Of a DNA stretch of 64,000 nt, positions 1-7,627 are shown in pieces. The notes under the pieces are model-generated. The model was not told the DNA's origin. It was given only the letters and a program-made list of their open reading frames with translations, and searched no databases. Where the stretch lies: the NCBI GenBank assembly GCA_023423655.1, contig JAFAFE010000004.1, positions 79,447 to 143,446 on the forward strand, written 5' to 3'. Made by a program: the position numbers and the translations under genes. The DNA is from Pseudomonadota bacterium. Lineage in GTDB: Bacteria; Pseudomonadota; Alphaproteobacteria; Sphingomonadales; Sphingomonadaceae. Position 1 is the stretch's first letter; each line of letters starts with the position of its first letter.

Positions 1-23
1 TCATTTCCGATGCTAAAAGCATT

Positions 24-45
24 ATTACCAATTCAATACCAATTT
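24..45. promoter_or_regulatory. Candidate amino-sugar regulator operator upstream of the kinase gene
   Basis: Two TACCA blocks lie 11 bp apart (26-30 and 37-41), the second followed by ATTT. The same layout recurs at 3144-3164 and 12216-12236, each time in front of an amino-sugar gene. On the other strand the half-site reads TGGTA(T), which resembles the TGGT half-sites of HutC/NagR-type GntR regulators. One such regulator is encoded at 5970-6713. The site is about 25 bp before the kinase start, a position suited to repression. Confidence 0.6.
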
Positions 46-69
46 CGAGATTCCGGGGGATAAGCGGTT

Positions 70-945
70 ATGGTCTATTATTTGGGCGTGGATGCAGGCG
101 GGACGTCGAGCAAGTCGCGCTTGATTGACGGGGCCGGCGCTATCCTTGGTGAAGGTAAAGCGGGGCCGGCAAATGCGCGGATCGGCACCGAAGAATTGCA
201 CGAAACCTTGCTCGATGTGTGCAGGCAGGCGACCGATCAGGCGGGCTTGGGCGCTGAGGATATTGCGACCATCCGCTGCGGCATGGGGATAGCAGGCATC
301 AACCGCATGGGCATGAAGCAAAAGCTGCAAACGCTGACCTTCCCGTTTGCCCATGTGATCTTTTCCTCCGATTCGGTGATTGCCAATCTGGGCGCGCATC
401 GCGGCGGGGACGGGGCGATCCTCATTCTCGGGACGGGCAGCGTCGGGCTAATCAAGCGCGGCGAGGATAGTTCGAGTGTCGGCGGCTATGGCTTTCCGAT
501 TTCCGATGAAGGCAGCGGCGCGGCGTTGGGGCTAAGCGCTATCCGCCACGCCTTGCGCGCGCTGGACGGCCGCACCCGCCCTACCCCGCTTAGCAAGGCA
601 ATCACCAAGCAATTCGACCATGCCATCCCGCGCGTCATCGACTGGATGGATGATGCAGCGCCGGGCGATTATGCCGCTTTTGCGCCGCTGGTCATGGATT
701 ATGCCGAAAATGGCGACGAGATTGCGGTGTCGATCGTGACCGATGCCGCGCTCCATGTGGAGCGGTTTATCGAGACGATTTTGGCGCGCGGGGCAACGCG
801 CTGTGTATTAATGGGCGGGCTTGCCGAGCGGATGAAGCCTTGGCTCAAACAGCGTATCGTTGCGCGGCTGGAAGCGCCGATGGGCGATGCGCTGGACGGC
901 GCGCTTATCCTTGCTGGCTATCCGGTGCCGCCGCAGGACGGTTAA
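70..945 (+). CDS. nagK: BadF/BadG-family amino-sugar kinase (GlcNAc kinase, possibly also MurNAc)
   Basis: This ATP-dependent sugar kinase of the ASKHA fold should phosphorylate N-acetylglucosamine at C6 in the cytoplasm, giving the substrate of NagA. The phosphate-1 motif DAGGTSSK is at residues 8-15, a second ATP-binding loop LILGTGSVG at about 118-126, and the glycine-rich GGYGFPISDEGSG at about 138-150. At 291 aa it has the usual family length. It converges on nagA with a 9-bp gap. Clostridial MurK, a BadF-family enzyme, phosphorylates both MurNAc and GlcNAc. Because murQ is in this locus and no other sugar kinase is visible, dual specificity is a reasonable inference. A glucosamine kinase role is an alternative. 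Confidence 0.85.
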   Translation: MVYYLGVDAGGTSSKSRLIDGAGAILGEGKAGPANARIGTEELHETLLDVCRQATDQAGLGAEDIATIRCGMGIAGINRMGMKQKLQTLTFPFAHVIFSSDSVIANLGAHRGGDGAILILGTGSVGLIKRGEDSSSVGGYGFPISDEGSGAALGLSAIRHALRALDGRTRPTPLSKAITKQFDHAIPRVIDWMDDAAPGDYAAFAPLVMDYAENGDEIAVSIVTDAALHVERFIETILARGATRCVLMGGLAERMKPWLKQRIVARLEAPMGDALDGALILAGYPVPPQDG

Positions 946-954
946 GCCAAAAAG

Positions 955-2091
955 CTAGGCGGCAATCCCCGCAATCCAGACTTTTTGTGCCTCCATTGCA
1001 TCATCAAGATGCACAAGGTCGGCGGCATAACCCGCTGCTATCGTCCCGCGCTGTGTTTCCATACCGAGCAGGCGCGCAGGCGCGCGGCTCGCCATGATAC
1101 TGGCCTCGGTCAAACCAACGCCCATCATGCCGACGGCGTTGCGCACAGCGCCCGCCATATCGAGCGCCGAACCTGCCAGCGTGCCATCACCTCCGCGCAG
1201 CGTGCCGTCGCGCGCAAAAATCTCCCTATCGCCGAGCAGGAAATGGTCCTGATCCCATCCTGTCGTCGGCATGGCGTCGGTGACCAGCATTAGCCGCTTC
1301 GGTCCCAGCACTTTATAAGCGACGCGCAAGGCAGCGGGGTGGACATGATGGCCATCGACAATGATGCCTGAGGTCAAGCCATGATCGAGCGCCGCCCCGA
1401 CCACCCCCGGCGCGCGGCTTTCAAGGCCGGTCATCGCATTATAAAGATGCGTGACTGCGCTCAGCCCTTCGTCAATCGCGCGTTTCATAGCCTCATAGCT
1501 CGCAAGACTATGGCCCGCCGCCACGATGACACCGCGTTCGACCAGCGCGCGGATTGCGCCGGGCGGCGCATTTTCAGGCGCGAGCGTGACCAAGGTGCGG
1601 CCATGTTTCAGCGATCCCAAAAGATTGATTGCGGCCTCATCCAGCACGCGGAATTTGGCGGCATTGTGGATGCCTTTCTTGCCCGTATTGAGGAATGGTC
1701 CTTCGATATGGATGCCCGCAATGCCGGGAACGCCCGCCTCTATCGCCGCATCAACTGCAGCGATGGCCGCGGCGACCACCTCCAAATCATCGCTGATGAG
1801 CGTGGGCAATAATGCGGTGGTGCCGAATCGGCGATGCGCCTCTGCAATCGTCGCAATGCCCTCGACCGTCGGGCTGTCGTTGAACAACACCCCGCCGCCG
1901 CCATTGACCTGTGTGTCGATAAAGCCCGGCACCAGCGTGCCGCCGTCGAGCGGTTCGATGAGAATGTCAGCGCCCAGCTTTTCGACCGGAATGACGGCCT
2001 CGATGCGGTCCTCAGCCATGACCAGCGCATGGTCATGAAGCAACGCGCCGCCGGTCAGAATGGCCGCGCCAGTCAGAGCGATACGGGTCAT
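955..2091 (-). CDS. nagA: N-acetylglucosamine-6-phosphate deacetylase
   Basis: The enzyme hydrolyses GlcNAc-6-phosphate to glucosamine-6-phosphate and acetate in the cytoplasm. It shows the amidohydrolase layout: PGFIDTQVNG at about 55-64, the metal-ligand glutamate in GIHIEGPF (about 126-133), histidines in AAGHS and THLYNAM, and the catalytic aspartate in LVTDAMP. The length of 378 aa is typical of NagA. Its ATG overlaps the TGA of the upstream deaminase gene (ATGA), so the two are probably translationally coupled. Its product feeds that deaminase. Confidence 0.95.
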   Translation of the reverse strand: MTRIALTGAAILTGGALLHDHALVMAEDRIEAVIPVEKLGADILIEPLDGGTLVPGFIDTQVNGGGGVLFNDSPTVEGIATIAEAHRRFGTTALLPTLISDDLEVVAAAIAAVDAAIEAGVPGIAGIHIEGPFLNTGKKGIHNAAKFRVLDEAAINLLGSLKHGRTLVTLAPENAPPGAIRALVERGVIVAAGHSLASYEAMKRAIDEGLSAVTHLYNAMTGLESRAPGVVGAALDHGLTSGIIVDGHHVHPAALRVAYKVLGPKRLMLVTDAMPTTGWDQDHFLLGDREIFARDGTLRGGDGTLAGSALDMAGAVRNAVGMMGVGLTEASIMASRAPARLLGMETQRGTIAAGYAADLVHLDDAMEAQKVWIAGIAA

Positions 2092-3131
2092 TGCGTGCGG
2101 GTCACTTTACTGAGCATTGGCGGCTGGTCGGGATTAAGCCCGCGCGCAAGGGCGATGCGGTTCATCAAGCGATAGAAGCTTTGCACCATCACGAGCGGCG
2201 CGGTGATAGGGTCAAGGCCTTCCGCTATCGGCAAAAGCTGAACATCCGGCAGCTTTGCGCCCGCCACCGCAAGGCGCGCACCGCGATCGGCGAATTTTGC
2301 GACGGTATCGGCAAGCCCTGCCGCCGCGCCATCTTGCGGGGCGAAGATCAGCACCGGAAAATCCTGTTTAACGAGCGCCATCGGGCCATGCAGCACTTCG
2401 GCAAGGCTGAAGGCTTCGGCGTGAATTCCGGCAGTTTCCTTGAATTTGAGCGCCGCTTCGGCGGCCGCTCCCAAGGTCAGTCCCCGCCCCAGCACGAACA
2501 GGCTTTGCGCATCGGCGAAACTATCGGCGGCGGTCCAGTCCTGATTCCAAGCCGTGCGCAACGCTTGCGGGAGAGTGTCGAGGGCTTGGTGGAGCGCAGG
2601 ATCGCCGCTCCATTCGGCGGCGAGGTGGATGAGCGCGCCGAGGCTGGCGAGGTAGCTTTTTGTCGCCGCGACGCTTTTTTCAGGACCGGCATGGAGCGGA
2701 ATCACATGGTCGGCCAATTTGGCGAGTGGTGAATTTACGTCATTGACCAGCGCGATAATCACCGCCCCCGCCTGCCGCGCAGCTTCGGCGGAGAGCAGCA
2801 GGTCGGGGCTTTGTCCGGATTGCGAAATCGCCAGAAAAGGCTGGTTTTTCATAGCTGGTAGCACATCGCGATAGATGGACGATATGGACGGCGCTTGGCT
2901 CATCGTCGCCAGATCCAGCCGCGTTTCAAACAGATATTTGGCAAAGGTAGCGGCATGGTCGGAGCTTCCGCGCGCGCAGGTAAAGACCATGCGCGGGGCG
3001 AGATCACGGAGCCGCGCACCCAGTTTCTTGATGTCCGGACAATTTGCCGCAATCTGCCGCGCGACCACATCCGGTGCCTCCGCCGCTTCGGTAAACATCA
3101 GGGTTTCAGTCTCGGCTGGGAGCATCGTCAT
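2088..3131 (-). CDS. nagB-II: Glucosamine-6-phosphate deaminase, SIS type (NagB-II)
   Basis: This protein has two SIS sugar-isomerase domains like the C-terminal half of GlmS but no N-terminal glutaminase. It should convert glucosamine-6-phosphate to fructose-6-phosphate and ammonia. Sugar-phosphate-binding signatures are CARGSSDHA, SQSGQSPD, and GPEKSVAATKSY in the first half, and VLGRGLTLGAAAEAALK plus AEVLHGP in the second. The start is taken as the ATG at 3131 (MTMLPAETET), giving 347 aa; ATG 3125 is equally possible and no clear ribosome-binding site helps. An in-frame upstream start at 3161 would run through the operator and is unlikely. It overlaps nagA by ATGA. Confidence 0.9.
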   Translation of the reverse strand: MTMLPAETETLMFTEAAEAPDVVARQIAANCPDIKKLGARLRDLAPRMVFTCARGSSDHAATFAKYLFETRLDLATMSQAPSISSIYRDVLPAMKNQPFLAISQSGQSPDLLLSAEAARQAGAVIIALVNDVNSPLAKLADHVIPLHAGPEKSVAATKSYLASLGALIHLAAEWSGDPALHQALDTLPQALRTAWNQDWTAADSFADAQSLFVLGRGLTLGAAAEAALKFKETAGIHAEAFSLAEVLHGPMALVKQDFPVLIFAPQDGAAAGLADTVAKFADRGARLAVAGAKLPDVQLLPIAEGLDPITAPLVMVQSFYRLMNRIALARGLNPDQPPMLSKVTRTQ

Positions 3132-3143
3132 AGGGCATATATA

Positions 3144-3164
3144 ATACCTATATAATACCAATTT
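3144..3164. promoter_or_regulatory. Candidate operator between divergent nagB-II and the FAD dehydrogenase
   Basis: TACC blocks at 145-148 and 156-159 (offset 3000) are exactly 11 bp apart, and the second is followed by AATTT, matching the sites at 24-45 and 12216-12236. On the minus strand the site overlaps TATTAT/TATATA stretches that could be the nagB-II -10 region. The 65-bp divergent spacer means one bound regulator could affect both genes. Confidence 0.6.
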
Positions 3165-3196
3165 ACCAGCCCTCGATAGGCTGCTAAAATTGCCTT

Positions 3197-4597
3197 ATGA
3201 ATGAACAGCCCGCGCCCGATATGCCCGCCCCAACCGCAGCCCTCACTGCAATCCTCGCCCCGATCTTCGGCGCGCGTCTGCTCACGGCCGATGCCGCCCG
3301 CGCGCCTTATGCGCAAAGCGAAGGCCATCACCATTATGACCCGCCCGGCCTTGTCGTTCAGCCGGAGACTATCGCGGAAGTCCAAGCCGCTGTCCGCGCG
3401 GCTACAACACATGGCGTGTCCATTGTCGGCTATGGCGCAGGCACCTCGCTTGAAGGCAATGCCGCGGCCAATGCCGACAGCCTGCTCATCGACTTCAGCC
3501 GCATGAACCGCCTGCTTGAAGTCAGCGAAGCCGATCTCCTCTGCGTCGTCCAGCCCGGCCTCACCCGCGAAGAACTTAATCAGGAGTTGCGCGCAACTGG
3601 CCTGTTTTTCCCCGTCGATCCCGGCGCAAATGCCTCGCTCGGTGGTATGATTTCAACCCGCGCATCCGGCACCACCACGGTGCGCTATGGCAATATGCGC
3701 GACAATATATTGGCGTTGAAAGTCGTGACCGCCGACGGCACATTGCTCCACACTGGCACCCGCGCGCGTAAGTCCGCGTCGGGTTATGACCTCACCCATT
3801 TATTCACCGGCTCCGAAGGCACGCTCGGCCTGATTGTCGAAGCGACATTGCGGCTCCACGGCCAGCCGGAAAAAATCCTTGCCGCGACATGGGATTTTGA
3901 CAGCATCCAAGGCGCGGTCGATACGGTGATCGCGACCATCCAGTCGGGCGTGCCGATTGCGCGCATGGAATTGCTCGATGAAGAAGCAATCCGCGCCTGC
4001 AACGCGCAAAGCGGCCTTAGCCTTGCCGAACGCCCGACATTATTCCTTGAATTTCACGGCTCGGACGCGGGGGTGCAAGACCAACTCGCCACGGTTAAAC
4101 TGATCGGCGAAAGCTATGGCGGCGGCACGCTCCATTTTGCGAGCGCGACCGAAGAGCGCAACCAGCTTTGGACCGCGCGCCACCGCGCTTTATGGTCGGC
4201 CAAGGCGATGATCCCCGGCGCAACCGCCTGGACCACCGATATTTGCGTGCCCATCGGCAAGCTTGAAGAAGCCATTATGCGCGCCAAAAGCGCCATCGCC
4301 GCCTCCGGCCTGTTTGCGCCCGTCCTCGGCCATGTAGGCGACGGCAATTTCCATGTGATGTTCATCCTCCCGCCCGACGACCCCACAAGCTGGGACAAGG
4401 CCCGCGCAATCAATGCTGATATGGTCGACCATGCCCTATCGGTCGGCGGCACCTGCACGGGCGAACATGGCATCGGTTTAGGCAAACGACAGGCGATGCT
4501 CGCCGAACATGGGGAAGAAGCGGTCGCGCTGATGCGGCGGATAAAGGACGCCCTCGACCCAGACGGGCGGCTTAATCCGGGGAAGATATTTTTGTAG
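3197..4597 (+). CDS. FAD-linked D-lactate/glycolate-type dehydrogenase
   Basis: This is a vanillyl-alcohol-oxidase-fold flavoprotein of the GlcD/D-lactate dehydrogenase (cytochrome) family. The FAD-binding PCMH domain covers roughly residues 45-225, with GYGAGTSLEGN, GGMISTRASGT and GSEGTLGLIVEATL. The FAD-oxidase C-terminal domain follows, with the GHVGDGNFH metal/substrate motif and GEHGIGLGKR near the end. The length of 466 aa is normal. It is divergent from nagB-II and lies in a locus containing murQ, whose reaction releases D-lactate, so D-lactate is the best substrate guess. Glycolate or another 2-hydroxyacid cannot be excluded. Electrons would pass to the respiratory chain. Confidence 0.85.
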   Translation: MNEQPAPDMPAPTAALTAILAPIFGARLLTADAARAPYAQSEGHHHYDPPGLVVQPETIAEVQAAVRAATTHGVSIVGYGAGTSLEGNAAANADSLLIDFSRMNRLLEVSEADLLCVVQPGLTREELNQELRATGLFFPVDPGANASLGGMISTRASGTTTVRYGNMRDNILALKVVTADGTLLHTGTRARKSASGYDLTHLFTGSEGTLGLIVEATLRLHGQPEKILAATWDFDSIQGAVDTVIATIQSGVPIARMELLDEEAIRACNAQSGLSLAERPTLFLEFHGSDAGVQDQLATVKLIGESYGGGTLHFASATEERNQLWTARHRALWSAKAMIPGATAWTTDICVPIGKLEEAIMRAKSAIAASGLFAPVLGHVGDGNFHVMFILPPDDPTSWDKARAINADMVDHALSVGGTCTGEHGIGLGKRQAMLAEHGEEAVALMRRIKDALDPDGRLNPGKIFL

Positions 4598-4861
4598 AAG
4601 TGGTTTTTAAAGGTTCACGCGGAGGCGCGGGGGCGCGGAGATTTTTTGGTTCCGCAGAGAGCGCAGAGATGTTGGGAGCGTTGCAGAAGGCATGGTTTCC
4701 CTCCGCCCATTCCCTCTGAGTGCCGCCCGCAAGGACGCTCTATCGAAGGGTTTAACCTAACAAATGTGCTGCGATACGGGCTTGTTCCAAGTCGGCCCAG
4801 CACAAGCCGCGTGTAAATATAAAATTTTGCGGCAACATTAAACGCCAGTGCATTCATTCGC
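4598..4861. other. Intergenic region with short GCGGAG/GCAGAG-rich repeat, no gene seen
   Basis: This 264-bp gap lies between the convergent FAD dehydrogenase and nagX genes. Positions 4613-4671 carry degenerate repeats of GCGGAG and GCAGAG units of a kind seen in intergenic DNA of many bacteria. A minus-strand reading frame crosses it, but that frame is a translation of the repeat and has no protein-like features. I see no terminator with a T-run. Confidence 0.5.
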
Positions 4862-5977
4862 TTAAAGTTTCAGCACCCAGCCTTTGCGTTTCAGCAAGGG
4901 CATCGCGGCGCAGAATAGGCCGCCGGTCACGAGCGAGAAAAGGAGGGCTGCCAATGGTGGGGGCAATCCGGTGGCGGCGAGTTGGTTATAGAGCAGCGCC
5001 CATAAGGTTTCGCCAGTGCCGGGGACCATACGCACGAGCAAGGCGATCAGCAACATGTGGAGGATATAGAAGGTCAGTGCGGTCTGGCCGAGCATCACGG
5101 TCAAGCGCGCGGCGGCGCTCTGTTCGATGCGCAGCCATGTTGCGCGCAACGTCGCCCAGACGAGGAGGCCCATGCCTGCGGTCACAAGCGTGAAACTGGC
5201 CGTCCACAGATTTTTGTTGAGCGGGAGAATAGGTGTGAGTGCCATGCCTATCGCGATGAGGATGACTCCGAGGACCGCGAGCGTGCCCGTCTGTTTTTGC
5301 AACCCACGCGCGCGTATGAGCTGCATCACCGCAACCCCGATCAACCCGCTCGCAATCGACGGCAAGGTCGATAACAATCCTTCGGGATCCCATGTCCCGC
5401 GATGCGCGCGGCCGGGGAGGATATGTTGGTCGAGCCAACCGGCAAGCCCCTCCCCTGCTGCAAGGCTGGGCGGACTGCCATCGGGGGTGCCGACCTTAAG
5501 CAGCAGCAGGCTGTGCGCGAGCAGGATAAGCGCGGCGAGCGCGGCGCTGAACCCTGCCCCTTTGCGCACCATCACAATCGCGGCGCATAGGCCATAGACA
5601 ATGGCGATGCGTTGCAGCACGCCGGTCCAGCGTATGTCGCCCATGTCCAAGGTCGGACGGATAAGCCAGCCGAGCAGCACACCGATTGCAAAAAGCAACA
5701 AAGTGCGCCGCATAATCGCGGGCCATAACGCGGCCCCGCTGGTGCGCGCTTTATCGAGCGCGAGCGGAAGCGACAGGCCAACCATCAGCAAAAACCACGG
5801 AAATACCAGATCGGCGAGTGTCAGTCCGTTCCATTCAGCATGTTTTAGGAGGCCAAAGGCGGTCCCCGCCCCTTGCAGATTGACCAGCACCATGAGCAGC
5901 ACATCGACCCCGCGAAACGCATCGAGCGACAGGTCGCGCGGCGCTTTCACGGCACCCGCCGCTTGATGGTCAGGCAA
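4862..5977 (-). CDS. nagX: NagX-type membrane acyltransferase (heparan-alpha-glucosaminide N-acetyltransferase-like)
   Basis: A polytopic inner-membrane protein with about ten hydrophobic segments. It opens with the family hallmark RDLSLDAFRG and continues with the conserved FPWFLLMVGLSL segment. It belongs to the DUF5009/NagX family related to HGSNAT, which occurs in many proteobacterial GlcNAc loci; its exact role there is not settled. The start is taken as TTG at 5977, overlapping the last codons of the GntR gene by 8 bp (TTGCCTGA), because the conserved N-terminus begins only a few residues later. It is last in the symporter-murQ-regulator-nagX run. Confidence 0.85.
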   Translation of the reverse strand: MPDHQAAGAVKAPRDLSLDAFRGVDVLLMVLVNLQGAGTAFGLLKHAEWNGLTLADLVFPWFLLMVGLSLPLALDKARTSGAALWPAIMRRTLLLFAIGVLLGWLIRPTLDMGDIRWTGVLQRIAIVYGLCAAIVMVRKGAGFSAALAALILLAHSLLLLKVGTPDGSPPSLAAGEGLAGWLDQHILPGRAHRGTWDPEGLLSTLPSIASGLIGVAVMQLIRARGLQKQTGTLAVLGVILIAIGMALTPILPLNKNLWTASFTLVTAGMGLLVWATLRATWLRIEQSAAARLTVMLGQTALTFYILHMLLIALLVRMVPGTGETLWALLYNQLAATGLPPPLAALLFSLVTGGLFCAAMPLLKRKGWVLKL

Positions 5978-6713
5978 GCGTCACCGCGCCCGACAATTCG
6001 CTGACAAATTCGAAGCGGTCGCCGCGATAAATGGAGCGGGTGAGTTCGACCGGTTGGCCATCGGCTCTGCGGGTGATGCGCTCTATGCGCAGCACTTCGG
6101 CTCCTTCGCTGATCGACAACAGCAACGCATCGGCAGCGGACGCGCGCGCGGCGCGGATTTTCTGGGTGCCGGACACCGGGCGGTTTCCTTCCGCCTCCAA
6201 GGCCTGATAGAGCGACGGCCCCAACGTCTTGATTGGCGGCAGCATATGGGCGGGGATGATCGCATGTTCGACCGCAAGCGGCTCGTCATTGGACAGGCGC
6301 ACGCGGCTCAGATGCGCGATTTTCGACCCCGGCTCGATGGCGAGCAGCGCGGCTTCATTATCATCGGCATCGCTATAATCGCGGCGGATCCAGATTGTGT
6401 CGACATTGTCGCCGCGCGCGCGCGCATCTTCGGTAAAGCTCGACAGATGCGATCCGGCGGCTTGGATGCGCTGGGTCACAAAGGTGCCGGAGCCTTGTTT
6501 GCGCTGCAACAACCCTTCGTCGATAAGCTGTTCGATGGCCTTGCGCACGGTGACGCGCGAGGCCCCAACAAGGTCGCATAATTCGCGTTCGGGCGGGAGC
6601 GCCTCGCCGGTGACAATATCGCCTTCGATGATGCGGTCGCGCAGATCATTGGCGATCTGGACATAAAGCGGCGAATATTGGTCGCCGTAAATTTCCACCC
6701 GCCGCCGCGCCAT
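5970..6713 (-). CDS. GntR family (HutC/UTRA) transcriptional regulator of the amino-sugar locus
   Basis: The N-terminal winged helix-turn-helix spans about residues 12-80, with PLYVQIANDLRDRI, PPERELCDLVGASRVTVRKAI and the wing GSGTFV. A UTRA effector domain follows at about 95-240 (HLSRVRLSNDEPLAVE). In HutC-subfamily regulators this domain senses small ligands; NagR and DasR relatives sense amino-sugar phosphates. The gene begins one base inside the murQ stop (TGATG), so it is co-transcribed with the pathway it probably controls. The 11-bp direct-repeat motif at three promoters is the likely target. It corresponds to what comparative genomics calls NagQ/NagR, but I cannot assign the name from sequence. 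Confidence 0.88.
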   Translation of the reverse strand: MARRRVEIYGDQYSPLYVQIANDLRDRIIEGDIVTGEALPPERELCDLVGASRVTVRKAIEQLIDEGLLQRKQGSGTFVTQRIQAAGSHLSSFTEDARARGDNVDTIWIRRDYSDADDNEAALLAIEPGSKIAHLSRVRLSNDEPLAVEHAIIPAHMLPPIKTLGPSLYQALEAEGNRPVSGTQKIRAARASAADALLLSISEGAEVLRIERITRRADGQPVELTRSIYRGDRFEFVSELSGAVTLA

Positions 6714-7627
6714 CAGGTCATTTCCTTTGCCGCATGACCTGCCGCCGCCAGCGCATCGACCGCGCCGCGCAAACGGCCCTTATGGTCGGCAAGCAGCGCC
6801 TCCGCGCGCGCCTTGTCTGCGCCCATTGCGATAAGCGTCGCGACCTTGATATTGCGGTTCGCCGCATCGAGCGCGACATAAGCGCCCTCTAGACTGCACC
6901 CCGCCAGTTGCGCGACAATCCGCGCGGCGCGGTGGCCAAGCTTTTCGTTGGAAATGACCATGTCGACCATCAGCCCGCGATAGACCCGCCCCAACCGGAG
7001 CATGATCGCGGTGGACAGGATATTGAGGACCGCTTTTTGCGCGGTGCCTGCTTTCATGCGGGTGGACCCGGCCAATATCTCGCTCCCCGTTTGCGCAAGG
7101 ATGGCATGATCGGCGGCGCCAAGCAATGGTGCGTCCGGGTTATTGGCAATGGCGATGGTGAGCGCGCCCGCCTTTTTGGCGGCATCGACCGCAGCGATAG
7201 TATAAGGGGTGCGCCCGCTCGCGGCGACACCGATGAGGACATCATCGGCCCCGACACCCAGCGCCGCTATTTCAGCGCGCGCGGCATCGCCATCATCTTC
7301 CGCGCCTTCGACGCTCGACGCCAAAGCGCCCATGCCGCCCGCCATCAAATAGCCGAGCCGCGTTTCGGGCCAGCCGAAGGTCGGGCCAAGTTCGACGCCA
7401 TCCTGCACCGCGACGCGCCCCGATGTGCCTGCACCTGCATAAAGGAGGCGGCCTTTATCGCCCATCCTGTCGGCAGCCGCATCGGCGGCGTCCGCTATCG
7501 CCTGTGTCTGGCTGTGGAGCGCGGCAATCGCGGCGGCCTGCCCGTCAATCATCGCCTGCACCGCATCCGCCGTCGGCCAGCGGTCTATGTCCGCATAGAG
7601 CGGATCGACGCTTTCGGTATCAGCCAT
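6713..7627 (-). CDS. murQ: N-acetylmuramic acid 6-phosphate etherase
   Basis: MurQ cleaves the lactyl ether of MurNAc-6-phosphate, giving GlcNAc-6-phosphate and D-lactate, in cell-wall sugar recycling. The SIS domain carries LLYAGAGTSGR and the catalytic glutamate in DGVELGPTFGW. STRMKAGTAQKAVLN is the MurQ signature. The start is placed at ATG 7627 (MADTESVDPLY), which overlaps the symporter stop by 8 bp and gives 304 aa, the family norm. A longer frame to 7729 lies inside the symporter gene. The D-lactate product links it to the FAD dehydrogenase at 3197-4597. Confidence 0.95.
   Translation of the reverse strand: MADTESVDPLYADIDRWPTADAVQAMIDGQAAAIAALHSQTQAIADAADAAADRMGDKGRLLYAGAGTSGRVAVQDGVELGPTFGWPETRLGYLMAGGMGALASSVEGAEDDGDAARAEIAALGVGADDVLIGVAASGRTPYTIAAVDAAKKAGALTIAIANNPDAPLLGAADHAILAQTGSEILAGSTRMKAGTAQKAVLNILSTAIMLRLGRVYRGLMVDMVISNEKLGHRAARIVAQLAGCSLEGAYVALDAANRNIKVATLIAMGADKARAEALLADHKGRLRGAVDALAAAGHAAKEMT

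Noticed and set aside
4615..4857. An 80-codon minus-strand frame
   Set aside because: It translates the GCGGAG/GCAGAG intergenic repeat and has no start signal or domain.
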